Positions 23,990 through 35,625 of a stretch of DNA of 64,000 nucleotides are shown piece by piece. The notes beneath the pieces are model-generated. The model had not been told where the DNA came from, searched no databases, and worked only from the letters and a program-made list of their open reading frames with translations. Source of the DNA: Panicum virgatum (lineage: Eukaryota > Streptophyta > Magnoliopsida > Poales > Poaceae); assembly GCF_016808335.1 (NCBI RefSeq), contig NC_053149.1:36906118-36970117 (forward strand), read 5' to 3'. Each line of letters opens with the position of its first letter. The first letter of the stretch is position 1. Made by a program: the position numbers and the translations under genes.

Positions 23990-25342
23990 GAAGTGGTGCT
24001 CGTCGATTTCCTTCCGCGCCAACACAGACATCTTTGCGTGGAGCCCCTCGGACATGCCTGGCATACCGAGGGAGGTCGCCGAGCACTACCTTGATGTCCG
24101 ACCCAACTCCAAGCCGGTGAAGCAGCGCCTGCGACACTTCGACGAGCTCAAGCGCCGGGCGATCGGCGAGGAGTTGCAGAAACTTCTGGCGACCGGATTC
24201 ATCAAAGAGGTATTCCATCCCGAGTGGCTAGCTGATCCAGTATTAGTGAAGAAAAAGAGTGGAAACTGGAGGATGTGTGTACATTACACTAGTTTAAATA
24301 AGACATGTCCGAAGGTTCCCTTTCCTTTGCCACGAATTGATCAGATTGTAGATACTACTGCGGGATGTGAACTCCTATCCTTTCTTGATGCCTATTCCGG
24401 TTACCACCAAATCAAGATGAAAGAGACCGACCAGCTCGCGACTTCTTTTATCACACCCTTCGGCATGTAATGCTATGTTACGATGCCCTTTGGCCTCAGA
24501 AACGCGGTGTATGCTCCATGTTTTCGGAGACCATCTCGGGCAGAGCGTAGAGGCATATGTCGATGATATCGTTGTAAAAACCAGGAAGGCGGACGACCTG
24601 GTTGCCGATCTCAAAATCGCGTTCGATTGCCTACGGGCCAAAGGGGTGAAACTCAACCCCGAAAAGTGCATGTTCGGGGTGCCTCGAGGCATGCTCTTGG
24701 GCTTCATTGTCTCCCAGCGGGGCATCGAACCCAACCCCGACAAAGTCTCGGCCATTACTCGGATGGGGCCGACCCGAGATCTAAAGGGGGTATAGAGGGT
24801 CATGGGATGCCTAGCATCCCTTAGCCGTTTCATCTCACGTCTCGGCGAGAAAGGCTTACCCCTGTATCGACTCTTGAGGAAAACCGAGCGCTTCACGTGG
24901 ACCCCCGAAGCCCAAGAAGCCCTCGAAAGGCTGAAGGCGTCGCTCACTCGCGTCCCCATTCTCACACCACCTATGGGCGGCGAGCCCCTCTATCTGTACG
25001 TAGCTGCGACGACCCAAGTGGTCAGCGCGGTGATCGTGGTCGAAAGACAAGAGGAGGGTCATACTCTGCCCGCCCAACGACTGGTATATTACATCAGCGA
25101 GGTGTTGTCTGAAACTAAGACACGATATCCGCAGATTCAAAAACTGCTCTACGCAGTGGTTTTGGCTCGGCACAAGCTGCGCCACTACTTCGAGGCTCAC
25201 CCCGTTACCATGGTCTCGTCTTTCCCCTTGGGAGAGATAGCCCGTAACCGGGAAGCCGAGGGTAGAATTGCCAAATGGTCTGTGGAGCTGATGGGAAGAA
25301 ACACTCACCTACGCCCCCCGCAAGGCGATCAAGTCCCAAATC
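23990..25342 (+). pseudogene. Gypsy reverse transcriptase
   Basis: Begins with FAWSPSDMPGIPREV. Polymerase motifs follow in order: GFIKEVFHPEWLADPVLV, FLDAYSGYHQI with a catalytic Asp, then AYVDDIVVKTRK with the catalytic pair near 24555, and the connection domain to about 25340. Damage: frame change near 24000, TAA at 24468-24470 in place of the aromatic residue after TPFGM, a frame change near 24500 with loss of residues, TAG at 24793-24795 after DLKGV, and a frameshift near 25290. It would copy the element RNA into DNA. Confidence 0.9.
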
Positions 25343-26001
25343 TTGGCTGACTTCGTGGCTGAGTGGACGGACACTCAGCTACCTTCACCACAAATCCAGA
25401 GCGAATGCTGGACTATGTACTTCGATGGATCGGTGATGAAAACCGGCGCCGGTGCCGGCCTCCTCTTCATCTCACCCCTCGGAGAACACATGCGGTACGT
25501 GATACGCTTGCATTTCCCTGCTTCCAACAACATGGCGGAGTACGAGGCCCTTCTCAGTGGCCTCCGCATCGCCATCGAGCTCGGCGTCAAACGCCTCGAC
25601 GCGCACGGCGACTCTCAACTCGTTGTCGATCAAGTCATGAAGGAGTCTAGCTGTCATGACCCGAAGATGGAGGCATACTGCAGTGCAGTGCGCCGCCTCG
25701 AAGACAAATTCGACGGCCTTGAGCTCAATCATGTCCCGCGCAAGTACAACGAGGACGCCGACGAATTAGCCAAGATCACGTCGGGGCGGACCACCGTCCC
25801 CCTGAACATCTTCGCTCGCGACATCACCAAGCCCTCCGCCGAATTCAAAGATCCGGCGGAACCGGGCCCCTCGACCACCGGGTCCCCCTGAGGGAACCCC
25901 CCGGCGGACGGGGTTGAGCCCATGGACATTGACTTCGGGACCACCTCCGCTGACGAGGCCGAAGCAATGGAAGTCGACGAGGCCCCCACTTCGCGAGACT
26001 G
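25343..26001 (+). pseudogene. Gypsy RNase H
   Basis: The acidic active-site set is intact: YFDGSVMKTGAGAG (D), NMAEYEALLSGL (E), DAHGDSQLVVDQV (D) and YNEDADELAK (D). A TGA at 25889-25891 and another in tgacgcgtccag near 26000 interrupt the linker to integrase in the same frame. Its role is degradation of RNA in the RNA:DNA hybrid. Confidence 0.88.
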
Positions 26002-26023
26002 ACGCGTCCAGTACATTGACTGG

Positions 26024-27235
26024 ATGGCTCGAGGGGTCCTACCCTCGAACCGTGCTCAAGCGCGGCGCCTCGCTAGGCGGGCCAAGTCCTTCGTTCTAAT
26101 CGATGACGTGCTATACAAGCGCAGTCCCTCGGGCGTCATGCAGCGATGCATCCCCGACCCCGAGGGCAAGGAGCTGATCCGCGACATCCACGCCGGCATA
26201 TGCGGCCATCACGCTGCACCGCGCACTCTCGTGGGTAACGCGTTCCGGCAAGGCTTCTACTGGCCCACCGCGGTCGCTGACGCCACCGACGTTGTGCGAA
26301 CCTGCGAGGGTTGCCAGTTCTACGCGCGAAAAACACAGCTCCCGGCCCATGCTCTGCAGACCATCCCCATCACATGGCCGTTCGCCGTGTGGGGACTAGA
26401 CCTCGTCGGTCCGCTGAAGAAGGCGCCCGGGGGCTTCACCCACTTGCTGGTGGCGGTCGACAAGTTCTCCAATTGGATCGAGGCTCGACCCATCGGCAAG
26501 ATCAAATCCGAGCAAGCAGTTCTATTCTTCACCGACATCGTCTTCAGGTTCGGGGTCCCGAACTCGATTATCACCAACAACGGCACCCAGTTCACAGGCA
26601 AGAAGTTCTTGGCGTTCTGCGACAGTTTCCACATACGTGTGGACTGGTCGGCTGTGGCACACCCACAGACGAATGGGCAAGTGGAGCGTGCCAACGGCAT
26701 GATCCTCCAGGGACTGAAGCCGAGAATCTTCAACAAGCTGAACAAGTTTGGCCGGAGGTGGCTCACGGAGCTACCCTCGGTCATTTGGAGCCTGAGGACG
26801 ACCCCAAATAGAACCACGGGCTTTTCCCCGTTCTTCCTCGTCTACGGCGCTGAGGCCATTCTCCCCACTGACTTGGAATATGGATCGCCAAGGCTCAAGG
26901 CATACCAAGAGCAACAAAACCAGCGAGCTCGCGAAGACTCGCTGGACCAAGTGGACGAGGCTCGAGACATGGCGCTCCTCCACTCTGCGCGCTACCAGCA
27001 GTCTTTGCGAAGGTATGAAGCGCAGAGGGTCCGGCGCCGAGACCTCAACGAAGGGGACTTGGTGCTGAGGCTCCGACAGGACAACAGGGGCCACCACAAG
27101 CTCTCACCTCCATGGGAAGGGCCGTACATAATCGCCGAGGTGCTCAAACCCGGCACATACAAGCTGGCGAACGAAAACGGCGAAGTCCTTACCAACGCTT
27201 GGAACATACAACAGCTACATCACTTCTATCCTTAG
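26024..27235 (+). pseudogene. Gypsy integrase, catalytic Asp replaced by Asn
   Basis: An uninterrupted frame of 403 codons. The zinc-binding HHCC part is GICGHHAAPRT and TCEGCQFYARK. The catalytic core has the first Asp in VWGLDLVGPL and the Glu in NGQVERANG, but the second Asp position reads SIITNNGTQFTG where active enzymes have D before NGTQF. The C-terminal GPY/F-like module is SPPWEGPYIIAEVL. So the frame is open, but one DDE residue is missing and integration activity is not expected. Confidence 0.9.
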
Positions 27236-27798
27236 CATTTCGAGCTATTTGTATATTGTTCGTACTCGCATTTTCAATTTCCCGAAATAATAAGGAAGTA
27301 CGCTTTACTTACTGCTTTTTGGGAACCTTCCGGACCCTCGAGGGCTCGGGTGCACACGAACATTGAGGTACGCTCGGCTTTACCCTCGGCAAAGCCGAGC
27401 CTCCCTCGGGGTCTACTACGGGGGGAACCCCCGAACGTCCCCAAAAAGTCGCCAATGTTTTTTCGAAATATTTCCGTCTCGACCCTAAGCTTCTCGTATC
27501 CTTGGAAAAAACGGACGTGAGGCGTAAGCAACTACGGTACGGGGCTGGCCGAGTCGTGGGGCTGCCTACGCCTCCAGGACACGGCACCCCCCTCACCACC
27601 CTACGCCTACGTTGCTTATGAACGCGAACTTCCTCGCAGATGTTTATCTAAGTCGCATACGAAGAACACGGAAATAAAGTAAAGAAATATAGGTTCGAAC
27701 TCACAAGGCCTCGACGGGCCACACATTCAAATTACGAAAATAAAATCTCTTATATTCATAGGATGCGATTACAAAGCGCGACTATGATAAACACTAAT
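27236..27798. other. Gypsy spacer between integrase and antisense gene
   Basis: No coding sequence. It lies between two convergent genes and probably holds the 3' ends of both transcripts. A repeated tcgaggg/ccctcga phrase typical of this element is present. Confidence 0.5.
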
Positions 27799-30700
27799 CT
27801 ATTTACATGGGCTTCGAGGCCCACTTTTCCTACAGGCTACCATCCCCCCTTGCGGGCCCTCAGGGGCATCGAATTCGGTGATGGGAGGGATGTCTGCTTC
27901 GAGCTTTTCGGCGAGGACGGTGGCGAACTCCTCCGCGGCTGCGTCAACTTCATCCATGATGACCGACGCGGCGTCCGCATCCGCATCATCGGGAATGACG
28001 TACCCCGACGACACCCTCTGGAGATCCATGAGGTAGTGTGTCGAGGCCACGGCGAGAGCCCGCAGGACACCGAGACGGAAGGTGCTCTTGGCGTGTTCGG
28101 TAATCCGGCCGCCTAGCAAGCGCAGGCGGCTGATCACCGAACTGCCCGAGACGGCACCCTCCCCCTCGAGCTCTTGACACACGCTCACGGCGGTCTGCTC
28201 TAGCTCAGCAAACTCCATCTGCGCCGCCGTGAGCGCGGTGTGGACCGCTTCCTTCACCGCGGTCTCGTCCGCCACCTTCTGCCTCAGCTCTGAGCAAAGG
28301 AAACCAACGTCAGTTGTGAAAAGTAACAAATCAACGAAAAATCAAAGGTACTCACCCGTGATGTTCCTCGGCGCCTCCTCCCTCTGGGCTCGAGCGGCCT
28401 CTTCGAGCGAGGACAAGGAGGCTTCCTTCTCCATAAGGGTAGCCCCCATGTTCTGGAGGGCCACCCCCTTCTCCTCGAGGGCCTCGCCCTATTCCCGGAG
28501 GGTCCCGGTGAGCGCAACCACAGCTACCTCCCTGTGGAGGAGCTCAGCCTTCTGCTGCTCGAGCGTGGTGCTGAGACGTTGTAGCTCGGCGCTTTGGACC
28601 TCAGCCTCCCGAGCTCTATACTCGAGCGCCGTCCGAAGGCGCTGCAGCTCGGCAGCTTGTGCCTCGGCCTCCCGGGCCTTCTCCTCCGCTGCCGCCCTCT
28701 GGACGTCCCGCTCACCAGCAACCCGCGCCAGCTCCTCCTCCAGCGCCTGCTGACGCGCTCCCAGATCCGCCATCTTCGCGTTGGCGTCAATGTTCTTGAG
28801 TACCAGCTCGGCGTTGTGCTGCCCGAGCTGGCTCAGCTGAGAGTACAGCCGGTTCATCTCGGCGCTCTTTTCGCGCGAGATTTCCCTCAGCTGCTACAAA
28901 GGGGAGGACGTGGGTGAAGACGCCTAAAAGTTAAACCAAATCCGAGCAATTTTCGGGGGGGGGGGAAGCATTTACCTGGCTGACCTGGTAATCCGCATTC
29001 TGGTGGAGCGTGAAGGCGCGGTCAAGGGCTTGCAAGATCTCGTGGCCCACGCCCATCTGCTTGTTCCAGGCCTCCTCCTCCTCTTGCTCCTTGCGAAGGA
29101 ACTCCGAGGGGACCCCGGTCGGAATGATCGCCCCGAGATGGCCCCCCTCGGACGTCCCCGCCTCGAGCATGCCCGCGCTGGCTGACGCGAACTCGGCGAT
29201 GTGTGCGGCGGCGCTTGCCGCAGCAACGGGGTCGATGTCCATCGAGTCCCCGTACTCCTCACTGCTGTCCGGCAGCTCCACCACCGCCGTCACACCCACT
29301 TGCGCCGTTGGCACGGGCACTACCGCGACAGTACCCTCGTCCCGGGCCTCCGCGGGCCCCAGGACGGGAGCTCCTTCCACCATCGGTGCCTCTTGCGCCG
29401 TCTCCTCTGTGATGCCCTCGCCCTCGGCCCTCGGGGGCTCGAAGACGAGGGTCTCCTCCTCCACACGGTCAGCAGGGCGCTCCTGCGCGCCCCCGCCGGT
29501 CTCTCCTCCTGTGTCTGGTCGGGCGGCGCTAGCCACATTGCCCTGACCGGCCTCAACTTCAGTAACGGCCAGGGTGGCGCCGTCCACACCACCCTGGCCG
29601 GTCTCCCCGGCGTCGGCAGCCAGAGCGGCTGCTTCGGCACCGCTCTGGCCGGCGTCACCCTCCTCCTCCTGTGCCCGAGCTTGCTGCGCTGCCTGGGCAC
29701 CCCGAGCCATGGCCTCCCGTAGCCTCGCGGCCGCCGCCTCGAGGTCCACAGCAGGCGGGGCTGCGGCGCCGTGTGCGGCGTACTGCGTGCCCCGGTCTTG
29801 AGAGCCTTGGCCGGGGCAAGCTGCACCGCATCTTTGGGGACGGCCCCGGGGCTGGAAATCGAAGAACATGAGTTGAGGACAATAGGATCGAGAAACCCAC
29901 CAAACACGCAACAAAAACGAAAGCGAGGTCTGCTTACCCGGATCGAGCACTCATGCTCCGCTTCCTCGAGGCGCTTCTTCGGGTCCGAGTCGCCGTGCCG
30001 CCCCTCGAAGACTGCCCCGAGGGCGCCCCCTCGTGTCGGCCTGGTGACTCGAGGCTGCCAGCACGGACGACTCCTCGCCCGCCGCAGTCTTGTCGCCAAG
30101 GACCAGCACCTGGGGCGCAGGCGTCTCCTCACCAGCCGCCAGAGGCGAAGACCCCAGCTCAGCCCCCCCGAGGGATGGGTGCACCGAGGACTCTGCTATG
30201 GCCCTCGTCACCTCCGGTGCCACCGGCTCCCCCTCGTCATCATACCACAGGTAGAACGGCGGGGGGCTCGTGCCCGCGGCTTCCCCGTCGCTCCTCAGAG
30301 TGTGGTCCTCGGCATCCGAGGCCTCCTCCTCCTCCTCCGAGGACTCGGGCGTGGCGGGCCATGCTTTCCCCTCCGCACGAGCAAGCTTGCACTCCTTGTC
30401 GTGCTTCCCCTTTCTCTTCCTCTTCCTCTCGGCCTTTTCCTCCGTCGCGTCCTTCCGCCTTTTCATCTTCTCCGCGTGGAGACGATTGATCAGGCGTTGT
30501 TCCGGGACCGGGGGCTTCGAGGTGCCGCACCTCAACCCCTGCAAAGCACGCCCGAGACAGGGTCAGGAAAAGGGGACGAATAAAATACAGCGGATTCGAA
30601 ATCAAAACTTACCAGAGAAATGTACCCCAGCTCGGGGTGCATCTTGATCCTCCAGAGGTCCTCGGGATTTTAAGGGAAGTCAGCCACCGCGTACTTCGCC

Positions 30701-31527
30701 CTACAGGCGGCGGCGGTGTGGGATAGCAGCTCTTTCGACGTCCTTGAGCCCTCCACCTTGCTCCCGGGGGTGAGCTCGAAAATCGGCAGGGCCCTTTCCA
30801 CGAGAGGGATAACCCTCTGCCGGTGGAAGTTCACGATGACGGCCGCTGCCATCAGCCCCTTCCTCACCAGACACGCCAGCGCGTCGGTGAGGCCCTCGAG
30901 CTTGGCTTGTTGCGATGGGGGCGACATCCCCCAGTCCCACTTCGGCGGACGCTCCCGGATAACTTTGTTAGTGAACGCCGGGAGCGCGCCCTTGTAGTTC
31001 CGAAGGTAGAACCACCCTCGGCTCCACCCGGAGTTGTTTGTCGTCATCTTGCTCGTGATGTAAAAATTCCTCCGGGTCGGGCGGACGTGGAGCGTCAGGC
31101 CACCGGCGCGCGTGAACTGCCTCGGTTGGCCCCGCGCGTTCTCGACGAAGAGTTCACCGCGGAACAGATGGACACAGAGGTCCCAGTGGGCTTCGATGCC
31201 GAGGTACCCCTCGCAGACGGCGACGAAGACCGCCGCCTGCGAGATGGAGTTGGGGCTGAAGTTGTGCAGTTCCACTCCGTAGTACTCGCACAAAGCCCTC
31301 ATGAACCTGCTGACGGGGACGCCGAAGCCTCGCTCGTGAAGGCGCACGAAGCTCACGACGTAGCCTTGTGGGGGCTTCGGCTCGGTCTCATCCGGATGCG
31401 GTGAAATCCACGCCGGCGCCCCCAAGTCGGTAATCCGCGGCAGCAGCCGGTCGGCGACCAACTGCTGTAGGACCGCCACGGTGGCGGAAGACTTCCCCCA
31501 CGGCAAAGGCTCCTGGATGTCCGACAT
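27799..31527 (-). pseudogene. Antisense five-exon gene of the Tat Gypsy (Transposase_28 / 'putative gypsy type transposon' domain)
   Basis: Exons with consensus borders on the reverse strand: 31527-30613, 30539-29938, 29851-28976, 28893-28356 and 28289-27799. Exon 1 starts at ATG 31527 (MSDIQEPLPWGKS) and carries the plant Transposase_28-type domain (VPVSRFMRALCEYYGVELHN, AVFVAVCEGYLGIEAHWDL). Exon 2 is basic (RKRKRKGKHDKECK) then acidic. Exon 3 is an Ala/Glu-rich disordered region. Exons 4 and 5 are coiled coil. Damage: TAA at 30670-30672 near the end of exon 1, a frameshift inside exon 2, and TAG at 28489-28491 in exon 4. The exon 1/2 junction keeps phase. Such antisense genes are known from Tat elements; their function is unknown. 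Confidence 0.82.
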
Positions 31528-34143
31528 GTCTTCGATTCGAGGGGGGATGCGGGAATGAAGGCTCCGAAACGGCTAAGGTTCTCTCTTTCTCTCTCTCTCT
31601 CTCCTCCTTCTTCCTCCTTTTCGCTCTTGGCTATGGGTTCAGGATGCAAAGGAGGCGGAGAAGGCAGAGAGGGATGAAGTCAAATGGCCAGGTGAGCCCA
31701 AACAACCCATTCCTCTTCATTTTATTTCACCACGACGGGCGCAGCCACGGCCCAAATCTACCGCATTGAGTGCGGTAGATTTTGCTCTCGCTGACGGTTG
31801 GGCCCCATGATCGCGGAGTCTCCCACGCGCGCACGCAGTAATAACTACGGCACGGTAACCGGCGGGCACGGCGTGACTGTTGAGCTATCCCATCCGTCAG
31901 CCGCCGCCCACGCCGCTTCATCTACCCGAGGCTGTCGCCTGAAAAGGCGCGCCCACGCTGCACCACACAGATCGGGCCACGTCGCCCACCACCAGCGGAA
32001 GACCCGCGCGCATAACTCGCGACTCTGTGTCGTTTCCGAATCACGACGAAATATTCCTTCGAAGGGTCTCTTTACCCTCGAAGGAATCGCATTTCGAGGC
32101 CTTACTGATTAGGGGGTCGAAGCCTGGCCCTTCAGGGGGTTCGACAGGCGCCCCAGATCACCAGAGTCAGGGACTACAGGGATGTGCCGTACAAGCTACC
32201 CTCGAACGCAGTAGTTCGAGACATCCTACGCAGTGTTCAAGGCCAGTCGAGGGTGCCTAGACGGGGGATCCCATCGAGGGAGAGCATCGAGCCCTCGGAC
32301 CCTATCGAATGGGTCCGAGCCCCGCCTAGCGAACCTTCGCAAGTGCTCTATGTGACGTGTCTATGGACCACAAGCCAACCCTTATCGAACGGGGCACGGA
32401 CGTCCGCTTGAACAACCCGCCAATAGCTCACTGAAGCAGCCATAGCTCGCGGCCCGGGCATGGGTAGCATGGTGCGCTTCACCCCTCCTCCCTGCGGAAG
32501 GGCGACGAGGGTCGTAATCAAAATTCGAGGGTTCCCCTGAACGCCTTCATACGGGCCTGGGCTCGGGGGCTCCTCGCACACCACGGTTCAAAACCACACC
32601 CTCGAATAAATCGACAACCGTCACTTATGAAGCTCCATGTGTATAACCGAACCCCCCGCTATTAGCGTACGTTCCCCTAACGGCTAAGCTGAACGCCGGG
32701 TCGCTGTACCAGCACTGAGAGTGCCGAGGCCGGCTGAAAAAGTGCCGATGCCGGCTGAAAAAGACGTTGGACGGCCATCCCAGTAAAGCTACCCAGTGGG
32801 ACAATGTTTGTAGCCCTTGGACGAGCACAAACACTCCTCCAAGGCCTCGGGGGCTACACCCGCGGGTGCGCTGACGCGCCCCCGCGAAGGAGACTTCATA
32901 CATATTCGAGGGTCGTAACTCTATGTACACCCTTATACCCTCGGTAATCCTCCACGTAGAGGAGAAAGGGGACTTTATTGCTCAAATGCAAATAAAGATT
33001 ACAAAGGGTTACCGGCGCGAAGCCATCGAAAGATACAAACACGTTGCCACCTACGTGGCAATTTTCCCTGTCTTGGGGAGGAGCGAGCAACGAAGAAAGG
33101 CACCAGGCCCCTGGCTGACACAACAGCGAGGCTACTAGGGATGCAAGAAGCAGCCCCCAGACCTCACGGGTCCAGCGGGACGCTCTCCTCGCAAGCCTTC
33201 TTCTAGCGTCTCCTCCACCGAAGACCACGCGGGGGGGTCGAGCTGGCAGACAACGCCCTCCGCACCATCTCCCCGAGAGCAACCTTGTCCCCGGGGGGAC
33301 GATGCGAAAAACAGCCGCCAGACCTGGCGCCAGCGCCCCGGTCAGGCGTCTCCATCCCCCTTCAGGCTAGGGGACATTGCAGGAGCAGGACCCCATGGGC
33401 CCAATGCTCTTCTGCTGATCCCACTGAAGCTGAGGGATGGTGCGCATGCCCACTCCGGTCTTCCCCCACTGCTCGCAAGCTTTCTTCTAGCGCCAAAAGT
33501 CTAAAAAAGCCAGGCCGCCCCATCCGGGGGCCGGTCACAAAAGGGCAGAGAAAACATTACAAAATTAGGGCGATACTGGAAGAAAGAGCTGGGAGGTTGG
33601 AGAAGAAAGGGAACCCCACGACCCCTATTTATAGCTGCGCCGGGCACAAAGCTTCAAGCTTATTAAAGAGCGGAGGCTTGTATCGCCCATGACGAAGCGG
33701 CCCTCCACGAGCAAAGGATGTCCTCGGTCCCCGCACCGAGACATGACCAAACGAAATAAAGCAGAGCTGAGCCCCTGGACGCTAAGCGGGGCAGTGTTGG
33801 CTCTGGCCGGCTGCCCTCGAACGGCGCGCCGCAAAGCAACCAGGAACGTCGGGGCCAAGGCTCTACATGCGTGACAGCGCAATGGGAGTACCAGCTGCAG
33901 AGCAGCGGGCGCCACCGTCGCCCTGGCCCCCCCCCAGCGCGCGGACACGTCTTGTCCTTCAAACAAATAAAGAGGCGCGCACCTCGAAGTACTCCCCCAG
34001 CGGGCGTACTACCCCGACCGGCGTGTTGTCACATCCGCCGGACTGGCGTTCAGGCGCGTCTGGCGGATGCGCAGCATTGACTGATCACGTCAAAGGGGAA
34101 ATCGCCGAATCACCCTTTGGTCGAATCCATTGACTCGACCAAA
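31528..34143. other. Gypsy 3' non-coding region; antisense promoter
   Basis: No supported protein. It starts with the leader of the antisense gene, which has a CT-rich tract at 31575-31610. It includes a second copy of the purine-rich phrase gcctcgggggctac at 32844-32857 beside the palindrome acccgcgggt. A GC-rich, intron-like block lies at 32900-33700 with splice-like signals on the reverse strand. Frames at 32625-32930 and 32896-33282 are open but unrecognised. Confidence 0.5.
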
Positions 34144-34157
34144 GCCTCGGGGGCTAC
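34144..34157 (+). other. Polypurine tract
   Basis: gcctcgggggctac directly precedes the 3' LTR, the position of the plus-strand primer. This phrasing is common in Tat elements. Confidence 0.7.
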
Positions 34158-35620
34158 TGTCGGGTACCACGATTAGGGGCACCCTAATCGGGGTACTAAG
34201 ATCGCTTTAAAAATACAAACACCTGTTAAGGACAACTAGGCCCACTGAAGGCCCACGGTCCTGCTTCCCATCCGGAAGAAAGGAAATGGCTCAAAGAAGC
34301 CCAGCATGCGGCCCATTCGCATCCCCCTCGGGCCCGCCGGACAACCTCCGCCTCGCTCGAGGGTAGCGGACCTATCCTCGAGCGGGTGACTCATTTTCCG
34401 CCACGCTCGAGGGCTCCCCTCGGGACCCTCGACCGCGCAACACACCTCCACCTCGCTCGAGGGTAGCGGACCTATCCTCGAGCGGGTGACTCATCTCCGC
34501 CTCGCTCGAGGCCGTCTCTCGGCACAAGGGACAAACAACCCCGCCGCCCAACCGACCACCGTACGAAGGCATTAAAGGCCAGCCACTCCGCCACGGCACC
34601 AAGGACGGGCGGCGTCAGGCTGCCACTTCCACAGTGGATGTGACCGGGGTCCCATCCGCTGACTCCGGTCACCATTCCGCCATCCCGGATGCTGTAGCAG
34701 CACCTTGGGACCTGTAACGCGGGATAGGACAGGCTCGGCACTGCTCCCGTACCATTCTGCCGACACCGACCATCTGGACTCACCTCTCCGCTGGGGAAGG
34801 GGTCCGGCGATGTCACGTGTCCTTCCGAGAGGGGCACTCAGCACGCGCGGGCGGGGCCCCGGACCTCCCTCCTTGTGGAGTCCGGGACCTCCGCGCGTCC
34901 CCCGGACCTCCTAGTGTGCACGCCCGCACTCCGACCAGGGGGTCCAGGGCCGCCGCGCGCCTCGCTACCACTGCTGCTGGTGCAAGCAGGACCCTAATCC
35001 GTAGGGCCCACCGAATGCCACCGCGCCGTATATAGGAGACCATACATCAGCGGCGACCACGCCGCCTACAGGGACACTGTAGGACGGCCGGCGCAATCCT
35101 CGCAGAACCAAGGACGAAATCCAGGACGATAGCGACGTGCGCCGCCTTCCCACAGTGTACTTCCTACAGTATCCAACCACTGTACCCCGCGATTCAGGGG
35201 GAAAACGACGACTTCTATGCCCCCACTTATGTACCCCGCCCCTCCTTGTGACTATAAAAGGAGGGGGCGGGCTTCCTTTAGCCGGGGCGGCTGGCTGGTT
35301 AGTCTCTCTCTCTGGCTTCTCTTTTCCAAGAGGACGTTCAGGGAGTACTGAGCACTCATCCGAGCCGACTCCACTTCTAGCAGAGACTTGGGAGCTTCCC
35401 TCCCTCTCTTGCCTTGCTTGTATCCCCTGCTACAAGCACTCCGGGTGCAAGATAATACAGTGCCCTCGCACACCCCCTTTGCTGGACGTACGGCCCCGCG
35501 GCCGGAACCAGGATAAACCGCGCGTTGCTGTGTTGCCTCTTGCATCATCATCATCTGGGACGAGGAAGCACGCCGCATTTACTAGTTAGGATCCGGGCCC
35601 CCTGGGTCGGGACACCGACA
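34158..35620 (+). repeat. 3' LTR of the Tat Gypsy
   Basis: Begins tgtcgggtaccacg and ends gacaccgaca. It is 1463 bases against 1413 for the 5' LTR. The difference is mainly an extra ctcgctcgagggtagcggac-type unit near 34350-34440. Most other differences are single-base changes, so the insertion is fairly recent. Confidence 0.95.
35253..35259 (+). promoter_or_regulatory. LTR TATA box (3' LTR)
   Basis: tataaaa, equivalent to 20338-20344. It could drive read-out transcription into the flanking hAT half. Confidence 0.6.
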
Positions 35621-35625
35621 AATAC
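35621..35625 (+). repeat. 5-bp target site duplication of the Gypsy (right)
   Basis: aatac, identical to 19292-19296. Confidence 0.9.

Larger units (their letters stand above)
19297..35620 (+). mobile_element. Ty3/Gypsy retrotransposon, Tat lineage, complete structure
   Basis: It is bounded by LTRs starting tgtcgggtacc and ending ccgaca / ctgaca, with a 5-bp duplication aatac. Order inside: primer site, gag, protease, reverse transcriptase, RNase H, integrase (all +), then a long extra region with a five-exon antisense gene, then a purine-rich tract and the 3' LTR. The extra region and antisense gene after integrase mark the Tat lineage of plant Gypsy elements (Grande/RIRE2-like; the assignment is from family knowledge). 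Gag-pol has several frameshifts and stops, so this copy is not autonomous. It inserted into hAT gene B. Confidence 0.95.

Noticed and set aside
29010..29801. Forward-strand frames of up to 178 codons in the Gypsy 3' region
   Set aside because: They are antisense to exon 3 of the reverse-strand gene, which has splice borders and a continuous frame.
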